A stretch of DNA of 64,000 nucleotides from Candidatus Methanohalarchaeum thermophilum (GCA_001914405.1 MSDW01000001.1:248001-312000), one strand, 5' to 3'; counted from the first letter of the stretch, positions 1 through 10,091 are shown. Translations and numbers: made by a program. Notes: a model not told the origin generated them from the sequence alone.

Positions 1-226
1 TTACTATAAAGACAAGAACGAGATAGAAGGTATATGTCATTAGATAGGTAGGAAGATTGTGGGTGAGATGCTAAAGGGAATAACTATTTACTTTTGGTCA
101 GTAGTTTTTTAGGAATACAAAAACATGTGGAGAGAAGAAAATAGGTTTTAAGTTTTTGATATTTGTTTTTTAGGGCATAGCTATTTATTTAATAAATATA
201 AATTTTTTTAGGGGCGGGAGGGTAAA

Positions 227-2425
227 TTGTTGGTGTGTGGTAATTCTTTGTCTCGTTGGAGAAATGATATCTTGGTTTTGTTTGTAGATGGTGATTTAGG
301 TGTTAGAGAGGAATTTAGGGAGTTTTTGGAAGATGAAAGGGATGAATTTGAGGTTAAGTTTGTTTCTTCGGCTGAAGAGGGGTTAGAACTGTTAGATGAA
401 TTTTGTTTTGATTGTATTGTTTCTGATTATAGGTTAGTTGGGATGGATGGACTTGATTTTTTAGATGTTGTAAAAAGTGAGAATGGGATTAATATTCCTT
501 TTATAGTTTTTACGGGAGATGGTGGGGAAGAAGTTGCTATGGAAGCTCTGAATAATGGAGCGGATCGGTATATACAGAAGAAAGGTGGTTTGGTCTCTCA
601 GTATAGTGCATTGGCTGATGCGGTTATAGAGGAATATGAAGATAAAATGTTGGAAAAAGAGGCTGAAAGGGAAAGAGAAAGAATGGAGTCATTGATGGAT
701 CTTTCACCTGATCTTGTTTACTTTAAAGATGATGAACATAAGCTTGTTCGAGCTAATAGGGCTTATACTCAGTTAATGAGGAGTAGAGAGGAGGATATCC
801 TTGGAAAGACTGCTAGAGAACTATGGCCAAATGAAGCAGAGGATATAATTGAGGATGAGAAGATTGTTTTAGGTGGAGAACCGGTTGTTGGTAGAGAGAG
901 AAGGGTTACATTACCAAATGGGGAAGAACGCTGGTATTTGATCTATAAGATACCTATGTACGATGATCAAGGAAATGTAATCGGTTTTTTTAGTGTAGAT
1001 AGGGATATTACAAAGCGAAAAAGGTTTGAGAAGGAATTAAGGAGATCTGAGAGGGAAAAGTCATTGATTCTTGATAGTACTAAGGAATTGATTTCTTATC
1101 AGAGAAGAGATCATGAATTAAAGTGGGTGAATAAAGCTTGGTATGAGAAATTTGGGGGAGAAAATGAAAGTATTGAGGGAGAACGCTGTTATGAGTATCT
1201 CTACGGAAGTAATGAGCCTTGTGAGGGATGTCCGGTTGATAAGGTTTTTGAAACTGGAGAATCTATAAAAACGGAAATTACTGGCCAAGCAGGTAGAACT
1301 TGGTTAGCAAGTGTTAATCCAGTTAGAAACGATGATGAGGAGGTTAAAGGAGTTATTCAGGCAAGTCTTGAGATCACGGATCGAATTGAAAGAGAAGGAG
1401 AATTAAAAAGAAGCAAAAAGAGATTTGAAAATCTAATTAAAGAATCACCGGTTGGCGTTGTGATACCTGATTTCGAGGAAGATATTACATTTGTTAATGA
1501 GAGCTTTGCTCAGATGTTGGGTTATGAAAAGACGGAGCTAATAGGCAAAAATTTGAGTGAAATAACTACTGAAGAAGAATTTAAAAAAATGAAGAATAAA
1601 ACAAAGGAACGAAAAAAAGGTGAAAAAGAATCATATGAATCAAAATTCATAAAAAAAGATGGAACCATACTTAATGTCATAATAGGAGCCACTCCTCACT
1701 ATAACCTAAAAGGCGAAATAATTGGAACCGTGGTTTTCATCCAAAATATAACAGAAAGAAAAAAAGCCGAAGAAAAAGAAAATTTCCTCCACTCGATATT
1801 AAGACACGAAGTTAAAAACAAAATACAACTAATAAAAGGATACCTAGACCTCTGTAAAGACCACGACAAACCCCAAGAAGTTGAAAAATATTTTACAAAA
1901 GCAGATAAAGCTACAAAAGAAAGCATAAACCTAATTAAAAAAGTAAATACAATGAGAGAAATAGAAAAAGAAGAAATAAAAGAAGTTAATGTCGGTATAA
2001 TTCTAGACAAAATAATCAACGAAAACCGACCAAGAGCCCAAGATAAAAACATCACAATCGAATACGAAAAAATAAATTGCAGAGTACTAGGCGGATCACT
2101 ATTACGAGAAATGTTCTCAAATATACTAAAAAACTCATTAATACATTCAAAATGCCAAAAAATAAAAATAACAGGCAAAAAAAGAGAGAATAGATATTTA
2201 ATCACAATTGAAGACGACGGCATAGGAATCCCAAAAAAACAAAAAGAAAAAATCTTCAAAAAAGGATACAAAAAAGGAGAAAAAAGCGGACACGGACTTG
2301 GAATGTACCTAGCCAAAAAAATAATCAAAAACTACAACGGAAAAATAGAAGTAAAAGACTCAAAGCTAGGAGGAGCAAAATTCAATATCATACTAAAAAA
2401 ACCAAAAAAGACTAAAATAAATTAA
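227..2425 (+). CDS. Receiver-PAS-histidine kinase sensor protein
   Basis: A 732-residue cytoplasmic hybrid sensor. Residues ~15-125 form a response-regulator receiver whose likely phosphoacceptor is D67 (motif SDYRL). About three PAS domains follow (~150-265, ~280-390, ~400-515); the second carries a CEGCP cysteine motif. The kinase core has an H-box (LRHEVKN), an N-box (NILKNSLIHS) and G-boxes (DDGIGIP, GHGLGMYLAKK). No transmembrane segment is visible, so it probably senses an internal signal. I chose the TTG at 227 because a GGGAGGG ribosome binding site lies just upstream and the receiver begins soon after. Coding-strand composition shifts from G/T-rich to strongly A/C-rich towards the 3' end. 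The ligand and output partner are unknown. Family assignment is secure. Confidence 0.93.
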   Translation: MLVCGNSLSRWRNDILVLFVDGDLGVREEFREFLEDERDEFEVKFVSSAEEGLELLDEFCFDCIVSDYRLVGMDGLDFLDVVKSENGINIPFIVFTGDGGEEVAMEALNNGADRYIQKKGGLVSQYSALADAVIEEYEDKMLEKEAERERERMESLMDLSPDLVYFKDDEHKLVRANRAYTQLMRSREEDILGKTARELWPNEAEDIIEDEKIVLGGEPVVGRERRVTLPNGEERWYLIYKIPMYDDQGNVIGFFSVDRDITKRKRFEKELRRSEREKSLILDSTKELISYQRRDHELKWVNKAWYEKFGGENESIEGERCYEYLYGSNEPCEGCPVDKVFETGESIKTEITGQAGRTWLASVNPVRNDDEEVKGVIQASLEITDRIEREGELKRSKKRFENLIKESPVGVVIPDFEEDITFVNESFAQMLGYEKTELIGKNLSEITTEEEFKKMKNKTKERKKGEKESYESKFIKKDGTILNVIIGATPHYNLKGEIIGTVVFIQNITERKKAEEKENFLHSILRHEVKNKIQLIKGYLDLCKDHDKPQEVEKYFTKADKATKESINLIKKVNTMREIEKEEIKEVNVGIILDKIINENRPRAQDKNITIEYEKINCRVLGGSLLREMFSNILKNSLIHSKCQKIKITGKKRENRYLITIEDDGIGIPKKQKEKIFKKGYKKGEKSGHGLGMYLAKKIIKNYNGKIEVKDSKLGGAKFNIILKKPKKTKIN

Positions 2426-3079
2426 AAAAATATATACCCGTTCAAGATTAAATTAAAATCTTACAAATTCTTACAATTTAAATGAACTACAAAAAAAGAA
2501 AAACTCTAAATAAAAGAAATAATGTTAAAAATAAATCAAATCCACTTATAATTAAAAACTACCCCTAAAATCGAGCGAATAATAAAACTTTAAATATACC
2601 AACTAAACAAGAAAAAAATTTTTAAGATCACTTAATTTACCCTAAAACAAACAAATTTCTAAAAAATAATGTATAGTGATCTCTAAGATATCTAAAAATT
2701 TATTTAACTAATTTGAATAGAAAAATTAATTCTGTAAAATTAAAGGTTGGCTTAATTTTTTTGTAAAGTAATATTTTTTCAAAAATTAGATCTAATAACT
2801 TATTATTATCTTGGATCTTTGTTATTTGAGTTGAGTATAATGATCTTGGAAGTTTAGACGCCGGGGGCGAGAGTATATAATATTGGGGTAAAGTTGCTAT
2901 TTCCTCTAATTTGGAATATATTTTGGACTGAACCAAGATAGAAAGAGAAATTAATTAATTGATTAAGGGATCCAAAACACCCCATAAAAAAACAAAATAA
3001 TAGATAATCGATTATAAGACAAAAACTCACTACTATCTCCACTAATAACCATAAAAACCAAACCCAAAACACCTCTTAC
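2426..3079. other. AT-rich intergenic region, no supported gene
   Basis: This stretch separates a plus-strand kinase gene from the 3' end of a minus-strand pilin-like gene. The longest minus-strand readings (2854-3072 and 2700-2936) have no recognisable domain and biased hydrophobic composition, so I do not call them. Confidence 0.5.
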
Positions 3080-4834
3080 TCAGTTGTTAGAGTTGCTCCC
3101 TCCCTTACCTTCTACTGTTATTTCTATTGTATCTGTGTCAGTGGCACCATCATCATCTGTAACAGTCAATTTTATGGTGATCGTAATGTCAGTAGTTCCA
3201 TGTGGCTTACCTGTGTTTAATGTAGCAGTTTCATTGCTTGGATTACTTATATTAGGATCACTATTCCATGTACCTTCTCCATTGTCTATGATTTCCCAAA
3301 GATATCCTTCTAGATCTCCATCAGGGTCATTGCTTCCTGAACCATCTAGTTCTATATCGTTGTTAGCGCTATAACTATTGTTATTTCCTGCATCCGCTTT
3401 TGGTGCTTGGTTACCTTTTCCGTCTGTTTCCTGAACTGTTACTGTTTCTGTAGTTGTGTCTGTTGCTCCGTCGTCGTCTGTTACTCTTAAAGTAATGTTG
3501 TATTCTCCGCCTGAGTCATATGTATGTGAGGCTGTTTTTCCTGTTGATTCATATGTTTCGTTGTTTGTCCAATTCCATTCATAAGTTTGAATATTTCCGT
3601 CTTGATCGCTTGAACTTGAAGCATTTACATCAACAGTTAATCCTAATGTAGTGTTAGTGAAGTTTGCACTTGGTTCTGTGTTTGCTATTGTTGTAAAAGT
3701 ATATGTGGATGAGGTATCTGCTCTGCCATCAGTTACATTAACCGTCCAATCGTAACTTGTATCATGTCTTAGGCTTAAGTTATTCGTTGAATATGTTCCA
3801 TTATCTATATTCATCCATTTTTTGATTATAGTTCCATTGCTTGCCCATTTAATTGTTAAATTCATTGAATCACCATCTGCATCACTAATGTCTACACCTA
3901 AACCAGTATCAGTAGATACATCAACTGTCTGGTCTTCTGGAATTGGATCAGTTGTCTCTGGTATTTGATTTGTTTCTTTCGTTGTTGTTGTGAAGTTCCA
4001 TGTGTTTGATTTGTTGGTTTCTTGTCCGTTATCTGCTACGGCATACCAACTATATGTTTTTCCTAGTTGTAGGTTTAGATTGGATGTTATGGCTTTTGAA
4101 CCTGAGTCCACATCCTCAACTTCTTCAATCAAAGTTCCATCTTTCCAGTAGAAGCTAGTGTTTATTTTGTTGTTGTTTGGGTCGGTTACCTTTACAGCTA
4201 AGTCTGTATTAGTCGAGACATCTGTTTCTTTGTGGCTTGGGGTTGGGTTTGTTGTTTTTGGTGGTTGGTTTTGGTGGTATTTGAATTTGTTGTTGGTGGC
4301 TTTGAGTATTGTGTTTGAGCTGTCTTCGACGATTATTATTTGTCCTGTTTCTGTGGAGTTGGTTACTTTGACTTTTAGTGTTTCTCCTGGATCCAGGTCT
4401 TGGTTATTTCCTGATACTGTTAATGTAGCGTTCTCGTTCAATTTTGAGTTTTGACAGTACAATATGAGGTTACTAGAAACATCAGCAATCGAATCCCCAG
4501 TCACATGCTTGATATAAAATGTGTTATCCCTGTCATCAACGCCTTTAATTGATAATTCAACTAATGGCGAGTTATTAGGTTCTTGAATCACTTCAAATAC
4601 AAAGCCAGCAACTATTGTTGCCATAATAACAGTAATAGCAACTAATAAAACAACACCAATAACAGGTGACACACCATCCCTATCTTCAAAAAAATCACTA
4701 AACCCCAAACTAAACCACCCCACAAAAACAAACCAATAAACAAAATAGGAATATCCCCAAAGAAACAAAAAACCCAACCAATAAAAAAACAAATTACCCC
4801 AAAAACCTAGCTTTACAGACAATCCTAAAGACAC
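3080..4834 (-). CDS. Archaeal type IV pilin-like protein with PKD/fibronectin-like ectodomain
   Basis: The N-terminal region has an archaeal pilin signature (DRDGVSPVIGVVLLVAITVI), a short charged leader before a hydrophobic helix, as processed by the PibD-type peptidase. Next come two ~95-residue fibronectin-III-like repeats (each opening with PxTxxPxP and DVSTxT) and two PKD domains ending in VTDDDGATDT. The ectodomain is rich in Asp, Asn and Thr with many N-x-S/T sequons, as expected of an exported glycoprotein. The open frame starts at 4834, but a TTG at 4708 preceded by GGGGTGG gives a leader of normal length and is the likelier start. A pilin helix on a ~500-residue modular body is unusual; it may act as an adhesin or minor pilin tip. 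It has no operon partner. Confidence 0.8.
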   Translation of the reverse strand: MSLGLSVKLGFWGNLFFYWLGFLFLWGYSYFVYWFVFVGWFSLGFSDFFEDRDGVSPVIGVVLLVAITVIMATIVAGFVFEVIQEPNNSPLVELSIKGVDDRDNTFYIKHVTGDSIADVSSNLILYCQNSKLNENATLTVSGNNQDLDPGETLKVKVTNSTETGQIIIVEDSSNTILKATNNKFKYHQNQPPKTTNPTPSHKETDVSTNTDLAVKVTDPNNNKINTSFYWKDGTLIEEVEDVDSGSKAITSNLNLQLGKTYSWYAVADNGQETNKSNTWNFTTTTKETNQIPETTDPIPEDQTVDVSTDTGLGVDISDADGDSMNLTIKWASNGTIIKKWMNIDNGTYSTNNLSLRHDTSYDWTVNVTDGRADTSSTYTFTTIANTEPSANFTNTTLGLTVDVNASSSSDQDGNIQTYEWNWTNNETYESTGKTASHTYDSGGEYNITLRVTDDDGATDTTTETVTVQETDGKGNQAPKADAGNNNSYSANNDIELDGSGSNDPDGDLEGYLWEIIDNGEGTWNSDPNISNPSNETATLNTGKPHGTTDITITIKLTVTDDDGATDTDTIEITVEGKGGSNSNN

Positions 4835-5414
4835 CTTTCCTCCTTAAACTCCTGCAATCCACGAAAAATAAAATTTTTCACTACCTTATTCTAATGATAA
4901 TAACAAACAAAGATACACATAAATCTCAGCTGAACCCCAAAAAATACCCCAAAACACCCAAAACAAGACAAAAAAACTATAAAACCCTTAACCAATACTA
5001 TGGCACTAACCAACCAAATTTAACCAAAAATTAACAGAAACCAATTTAATACACAACTCTACGATAAATTAGACCTAAATAGAATTATAATAGAAAACAG
5101 AAAACATTTTTATGTAGAAAAATGCTCAACTAAGAGATCAAGTTAAAAGGCATAAATAGCTTATGCCACATAAGTCAGCTAAGAAGAATCGAGTCAGGAG
5201 CGAAACCAGAAAGAAGTATTTAAGATTTATGAAGCCACTACTATGACCTTGAGGAGTATAAGGCAAAAACTGAGTAACTAAGTTAGGTTATTAATTTAAT
5301 AATGTTAGTTGTTAGTAAAATGAATATTTATTTTAAGTTTTTTTAAATTGGTGTTGTTTTATTAGTTATTGGTTCTTAGATCTACTATATGGATAGTAGG
5401 AGCTGTGTTTAGGA
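4835..5414. other. Intergenic region with a possible decayed ORF
   Basis: Mostly A-rich sequence between divergent genes; it should hold both promoters. From about 5170 to 5275 a short plus-strand reading (QERNQKEVFKIYEATTM...) ends in a stop without a start. It may be the tail of a lost gene, but I recognise no family. Confidence 0.35.
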
Positions 5415-5756
5415 TTGAGGAATAAGTGTTTTTTGGTTCTTGTTTTAGTTTTTGTTATTTCTCTAGGTTTCTGTGGTTGTATTGGTACTGACCAGGTTAA
5501 GGGGAACCTGACCTATGTGGGTGTTCCTTGTGAGAAAAGGGGTGAGTGCCCTGATCTTGCTGTTCCTAAGGTTGATGATTATTATTTATTAAAGGAACCC
5601 TATGAGGGGTACAGTAGTTATTTACCTCATTTAGAAAAAAATTATTATAATAAAGAAATTGTGGTTAGTGGCTCAAAAACAACTTTTGAAGTGGATAACA
5701 CAACTTACAAAGCAATAATCTCCTCCAACGAAAACATAAAACAAGTAACAGATTAA
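5415..5756 (+). CDS. Small putative lipoprotein
   Basis: A 113-residue protein with a hydrophobic signal peptide (residues 5-20) followed by a lipobox-like GFCGC, then a charged domain containing CEKRGECPDLAV and YYLLKEPYEGY. It is probably exported and lipid-anchored at C20 or C22. The start is TTG at 5415. The first third is extremely G/T-rich and the last third A/C-rich on the coding strand. I do not recognise the domain; a small OB-like fold is possible. It has no operon partner. Confidence 0.6.
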   Translation: MRNKCFLVLVLVFVISLGFCGCIGTDQVKGNLTYVGVPCEKRGECPDLAVPKVDDYYLLKEPYEGYSSYLPHLEKNYYNKEIVVSGSKTTFEVDNTTYKAIISSNENIKQVTD

Positions 5757-5825
5757 AACTAACTAAGTTATATACGATTATTGATGAATTGTGTAATTTT
5801 CATTTCTAATTTTGGGGTATGGTTT

Positions 5826-6285
5826 TTATGGTATGATTAGTTTGGCTGTGGTGTCGGTGATGTTAAGGGGTTTTTCTCCTATATCCCAGTTTTCTCCTGT
5901 TGTTTCTAGGTAATAGTATCTTGTTGCCGTTGTATTTGTAGTAGGTTCCTTCTATTGATGGGTCTTCTTTGACTATTGAGATTATATGGTTTTCGTTTGT
6001 TAAGACGGCTAGTCCTGCTTTGTAATCCATTTCATTTAGTAGGGTTGTCATTAGGATTGCAGTGTCTTCGTAGTCTCCTCCTTGGTCAACTAAGGTTTCT
6101 ATTGAGTACCTGAGGTATTCATCGTATTGGGTTGTTACTTTGTCTTCTGTATATTTTAGGCTGTGTACAAAGTCTATAATCATCTCAGTGGTCTCTATCT
6201 TGTTATAACTATTCTTTTGAGCGTATTCTTGGAATGAATTTACTAGGTCGGTGATTATAGTGATATGCTTGGGCGGTACATTCAT
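5826..6285 (-). pseudogene. Decayed transglutaminase-like cysteine protease
   Basis: Translation from 6285 matches the archaeal transglutaminase-like pattern: DFVHSLKYTEDKVTTQYDEY, then ETLVDQGGDYEDTAIL. The family normally has DQGGDCEDT, so the catalytic Cys is Tyr here (TAC for TGC). The open frame ends at 5863 with an arginine-rich tail, but one frame over, from about 5912, the family-like end YYYLETTGENWDIGEKPLNI runs to a stop at 5826. That indicates a frameshift. The 5' end joins directly onto an integrase fragment of the opposite strand, so the N-terminus (usually a membrane anchor) is missing. Lost nucleophile, frameshift and truncation together make this a dead gene. Confidence 0.75.
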
Positions 6286-6495
6286 TTGGCTAATGAGGGC
6301 TTTGAGGATGCAGTAGCAGAACTACATGGTTTAAGCCAAAAACAAGAGGAAAGAAATAATTTTGTTCCTAAGAGCTGTTCTAAGTGTGGTAATGAGAGTA
6401 TAGCTCCTATTCAGCGCTGGTGTGGGAGATGTGGTGGGCCACTTGATCCGGATGCGGTTGAGGAAGTTGAGTATGATGAAAAGGGATCTAACTGA
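6265..6495 (+). pseudogene. C-terminal remnant of a tyrosine recombinase (integrase)
   Basis: The reading RYIHLANEGFEDAVAELHGL resembles the end of archaeal XerC/D-type integrases, where the catalytic Tyr sits in R-Y-x-H-L. It is followed by a zinc ribbon (CSKCGNES...CGRCGGPLDPD) typical of archaeal family members. Only the last ~75 residues remain; the Arg/His catalytic part is absent, cut at about 6270 where the neighbouring pseudogene begins. It ends 100 bp from the 3' end of tRNA-Ser, a usual integration target, so this is probably the scar of an integrated element. Confidence 0.7.
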
Positions 6496-6596
6496 TTTCG
6501 TGTTCGAGAACCCGGATCTTAGAAAACAGTTCTTAGGGTTTAAGGAAAGAAATAAAGAATAGGAGTAGACGAGTATATCATACCCGTATATTATAG

Positions 6597-6683
<87 letters not shown>

Positions 6684-6693
6684 TTTATTAGAT

Positions 6694-7011
6694 CCCGGTA
6701 GAGCACCCGAGGTAGACAGGTCCTCTATAACTGGCTGCTAGGGCCTCTCCTCATCCCCGCGACCCCCTGAGCACTGTACGTCTACGGGTGATCTGCTCCC
6801 TTCCGGGCCTGGATCACTACCCGTAGTAAGGACATGGGAACCAGTCCTCCGACCGGCTTCCATGTCACCGCCAGTCCCAGGGGACGAGGAATCGACGTCA
6901 AGGCCCTGGTCCTGGTTTATAGAGGAATCTGCCTTCCTCTGGGCTTCGTCCCCCACATTACGGCGTTTTTGGGTTACAGAGGACGCCGGGCCCTCCGGAC
7001 TATCTACCGGG
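6694..7011 (-). ncRNA. Signal recognition particle RNA (archaeal 7S RNA)
   Basis: About 318 nt, far richer in G+C than its surroundings. The minus strand contains the SRP helix 8 signature GGCCCGGAAGGGAGCAG. The ends pair (CCCGGTAG with CTACCGGG), closing helix 5, and GCGTCCTCTG pairs with CAGAGGAC further in. The transcript would scaffold SRP19 and SRP54 for cotranslational targeting. Short open frames on both strands here are shadows. Boundaries are set from the terminal helix and could be off by a few bases. Confidence 0.93.
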
Positions 7012-7100
7012 ATATTATGTATATTCTTACTAAGAAATAAATCTTGTTGCTTGTTTTTAGGAACAGGTTTTTATGGGGGATAAGCTGGTATTTATTATAT

Positions 7101-7355
7101 ATGAGCGTTGATGAACTTGAAGGATTTATATTGAGTAATAATAAGAGGAGAGATGTGGTAAGTGTTTTAGAAAAGGAGGGATTGGCTTCATTTTCGGTTA
7201 TTTCTAAGAAGAAGAGGATACCTGAGCGTATTCTTGAGTCAATATTGGAGGAATTGATAGAGAAGGATATTGTTGAGCAGGAGGAAGGTGATTTTTGTTT
7301 AACCGATTTGGGAGAGAAGATTGTGGCAAATTCACATGAATTTGATTCTGGTTAA
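7101..7355 (+). CDS. Small winged-helix DNA-binding protein
   Basis: An 84-residue protein starting MSVDELEGFIL. The pattern SNNKRRDVVSVLEKEGLASFSVISKKKRIPERILESILEELIEKDIVEQEEGDFCLTDLGEKI, here spanning residues ~12-77, is a winged helix: two helices, a recognition helix and a wing ending in the common phrase LTDLGEKI. I prefer the ATG at 7101 over an in-frame start at 7044 because the upstream stretch reads like untranslated hydrophobic sequence. It is a single gene between SRP RNA and a convergent tRNA-Val. The target is unknown. Confidence 0.7.
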   Translation: MSVDELEGFILSNNKRRDVVSVLEKEGLASFSVISKKKRIPERILESILEELIEKDIVEQEEGDFCLTDLGEKIVANSHEFDSG

Positions 7356-7410
7356 TGTCTTTGGAGAAGAGGGAGGGATAATATGATAAAAGGTGTTGTG
7401 TTTTATTGAG

Positions 7411-7484
7411 TGGGCCCGACCGGGTTCGAACCGGTGATCTCCGCCATGTCAAGGCGATGTCATAGCCACCTAGACCACAGGCCC
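7411..7484 (-). tRNA. tRNA-Val (GAC)
   Basis: A 74-nt cloverleaf with acceptor GGGCCTG pairing CGGGCCC, anticodon stem-loop TCGCC-TTGACAT-GGCGG (GAC), T-loop GGTTCGAACC and discriminator A. A T-run follows the 3' end region. It is closely similar to the tRNA-Val (TAC) gene at 40.9 kb. Confidence 0.95.
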
Positions 7485-7630
7485 TTTTTTTATTTTTATA
7501 GTTATTTATTGTGTAGTCTTGAGGTAACTTATTTTTTACCTATTGGGTAAGTTGTTTAGGTTTCATCTAGTTGGAGGTTATTTTTGGTTTTTTTGTGTAT
7601 AGTTTTTTTGTGGTTTTTTGGGTTTTTTGT

Positions 7631-9010
7631 TTATTTTGGAATTAGTTTGTCTATGTTTTCTTTTATTATTGTATTTAGTGGCTTATTAATTCCTTTAATA
7701 GTGTATTTGGCGTTTATTATTTTTTTGTTTGTTTTTATTATGTTTTTTAGGTTTATTGGTGTTCCAGATATTATTAGATCACAGTTAGAGTTATTTATTG
7801 TTTTTTCTAGGTCTCTTATTTGTTCTTTGGAGTAACCTATTGCTGGTAAAGCATTTTTTATGTGTTCGTATTTGTCTAATGTTTCTTTTATGGAGCCAAC
7901 AGCATTTTTTCTTGGATCTAAGATCTTTTTTGCGCCATATTTTTCTGCAGCTATCTCTCCTATACCTTGATCTCTTTCGCCATGAGTTAAAGTAGGCCCA
8001 TCTTCGACTACTAGAACTCTTTTATCCTCTATCTTTGATGGATTATCTACTTTGACATTGGAATTAGCATGTATTAATTTAGCAGAAGGATTTATTTTCA
8101 TTTTATTTTCTTTTATTGTATTAATATCGGTTTTATTAGCTGAATTCTCCTTGTTTATTACAATGTAGTCAGCTAGTCTAAAATTTACTTCACCTGGATG
8201 ATAACTTACTTCGTGGCCCGGTCGAAGAGCATCTGCTAAGACCACATGCACATCTGGCCTGAAAAAGGGGATTTCGTTGTTTCCTCCTTCCCAGATTATT
8301 AAGTCAGCTTCTTTTTCTACTTTTCTAAGTATTAACTCATAGTCCTCTCCAGAATAAACAATATTACCTTCATTCAAATGCTGCTCGTATTCTTCCCTTT
8401 CCTCAACAGTTAAACCAACCAAATCCTCTTCTTTCTCAAACCTCTGAATTCTTTGCTTTTTAAGATCCCCATAAGGCATAGGTTCCCTAACAACTACCGG
8501 ATCCATATCCATCTCTTTTAGCAATCTAGTAAACTGTATTGATAGCTGTGACTTACCACACCCCGTTCTAACAGCATCAATAGCCAATACTGGAATATTT
8601 GAATCCAACATAACATCTTCAGGACCTAATAACGAAAAACTTGCTCCCGCAGCCAAAACTTTAGAGGCTATATTCATCACTTTATTATGAGAAACATCAG
8701 AATAAGAAAAAAATACCTTATCCACATTTAATTCATTAATTAAATCACTTAAACCACTTTCATCATAAATAGGTATCCCACTAGAATAAAGCTCGCCAGC
8801 TAACTCCAACGGATATTCTCTTCCTTCAGCTCCTCCTACCTCACCGAGATTCTGATCTCCAGAATGCGTAAATGCAACAACCATATAATCACTATTATCT
8901 CTAAAAAAGACATTAAAATCATGAAAATCTCTTCCAGCAGCCCCCATAATAATAACTCTCTCGTCCAATCTAATCCTCCTCCCCATCAAAAATAAAATTA
9001 GATCTGCCAT
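7631..9010 (-). CDS. Cyclic 2,3-diphosphoglycerate synthetase-family GTPase
   Basis: A 459-residue protein. The N-terminal motif IIMGAAGRDFHDFNVFFRDN and the central P-loop-like stretch AVRTGCGKSQLS, followed by VVREPMPYGDL and WEGGNNEIPFFRPD, are hallmarks of the family annotated as cyclic 2,3-diphosphoglycerate synthetase (cpgS) or related GTPases. In thermophilic methanogens that enzyme makes the compatible solute cDPG, but many family members have no proven role, so the substrate is uncertain. Residues 1-17 precede the conserved start and an internal ATG before GAAGRD could be used. It is a single gene with a lysine-rich C-terminus. Confidence 0.75.
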   Translation of the reverse strand: MADLILFLMGRRIRLDERVIIMGAAGRDFHDFNVFFRDNSDYMVVAFTHSGDQNLGEVGGAEGREYPLELAGELYSSGIPIYDESGLSDLINELNVDKVFFSYSDVSHNKVMNIASKVLAAGASFSLLGPEDVMLDSNIPVLAIDAVRTGCGKSQLSIQFTRLLKEMDMDPVVVREPMPYGDLKKQRIQRFEKEEDLVGLTVEEREEYEQHLNEGNIVYSGEDYELILRKVEKEADLIIWEGGNNEIPFFRPDVHVVLADALRPGHEVSYHPGEVNFRLADYIVINKENSANKTDINTIKENKMKINPSAKLIHANSNVKVDNPSKIEDKRVLVVEDGPTLTHGERDQGIGEIAAEKYGAKKILDPRKNAVGSIKETLDKYEHIKNALPAIGYSKEQIRDLEKTINNSNCDLIISGTPINLKNIIKTNKKIINAKYTIKGINKPLNTIIKENIDKLIPK

Positions 9011-9497
9011 AACTTAATTTAAACGAATCAAATTGCAATTAGCCAAATAGTAAGGAACCTCTCACTCAGCTAACCTCAAAAATTAAACTTTCCTAACAAC
9101 CATAAAAATCTGTTCTATCTGTTCATTTAAAAATCGATATAAAAGCTTTTTGTCATAAAGATAAAGACACTAAAAAACTCACATCTCTTGAGATCCAAAT
9201 ATCGCTACGATACTACTCTTAAAATAATCCTACGATAATCTTAAAAGAATAATAAGTTCCCTAAAAGAGATAAAGACTTAAATCAAAAATTTATTAATTA
9301 CATTTAGCTCAAAAATTAAACAAAAAGAGAAGAACCAATAGTAATTGCCTTTAGAATCTATATATAAGTATTAATCGATAAATAGGTTTTTAAATTAAAT
9401 AAAACCCATAAAAAGACATTAAATTACTTCTTAAGGAAATAAAGATCTAATAACCTCTAAATAAAAGAAATTCATATCTCCTTATGAGGTGGATTTC
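9011..9497. other. AT-rich divergent promoter region
   Basis: It separates two divergently transcribed genes and should contain both promoters. I see only A/T-rich sequence with several possible TATA-like tracts, no hairpin ends and no coding sequence. Confidence 0.5.
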
Positions 9498-10091
9498 TTG
9501 GTAGCTATCATTGAAAGCGAAATATTTTCTTTGATCTTATTACCAGCTTTAATCTTCTTAGCCAGAGTTATCGATGTAAGTATGGCAACATTAAGGACAA
9601 TATTAGTAGTAAGAGGAATAAAAATACTATCAGCTCTAATCGGTTTTTTCGAAATCTTAATCTGGTTATCAGCAATCACCCAAATAATGGCCAACCTGAA
9701 CGACCCAACTAACTACATAGCCTACGCAGGAGGCTTTGCAACCGGCAATTACATCGGTATTTGGATAGAAAACAAAATAGCGATAGGATATCAATTGATC
9801 AGAGCAATAACAACTGAAAAAGCAGACGATATAATAAATAAACTACAAAAAGAAGACTATAAACTAACACGGTCAAAAGCAATAACTAATGGAAAACAAG
9901 TTGATATTTTATATATACCAGTAAAAAGAAAAGAACTCAGTAATGTACTAAAAATAATAAGAAATCACGATCCAGAGGCTATATACACAATACAGGATAT
10001 AAAAGCTTTAAGCAAAGAAGCATTACCTAGTAAACCAATAACTAAGAAAAATAAAACCAAGGTCTTCGATCATAAAAGAAAAGGAAAATAA
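9498..10091 (+). CDS. UPF0316 membrane protein
   Basis: A ~197-residue protein. Residues ~8-90 hold three hydrophobic helices with the family phrases FLARVIDVSMATLRTI and FATGNYIGIWIENK. A soluble domain follows (DUF2179-like, with YTIQDIKALS near the end) and then a basic tail. The open frame starts with GTG at 9489, but the GAGGTGG at 9486-9492 overlaps that codon and is well placed for the TTG at 9498, which I prefer. The family is widespread and has no established biochemical role. Confidence 0.85.
   Translation: MVAIIESEIFSLILLPALIFLARVIDVSMATLRTILVVRGIKILSALIGFFEILIWLSAITQIMANLNDPTNYIAYAGGFATGNYIGIWIENKIAIGYQLIRAITTEKADDIINKLQKEDYKLTRSKAITNGKQVDILYIPVKRKELSNVLKIIRNHDPEAIYTIQDIKALSKEALPSKPITKKNKTKVFDHKRKGK

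Noticed and set aside
2700-3072. Two small minus-strand protein genes downstream of the pilin-like gene
   Set aside because: No domain, poor start context, strongly biased composition; best explained by chance open frames in AT-rich DNA.
6738-7040. Several short ORFs over the GC-rich segment
   Set aside because: They lie on the SRP RNA, whose helix 8 motif and terminal helix are clear.
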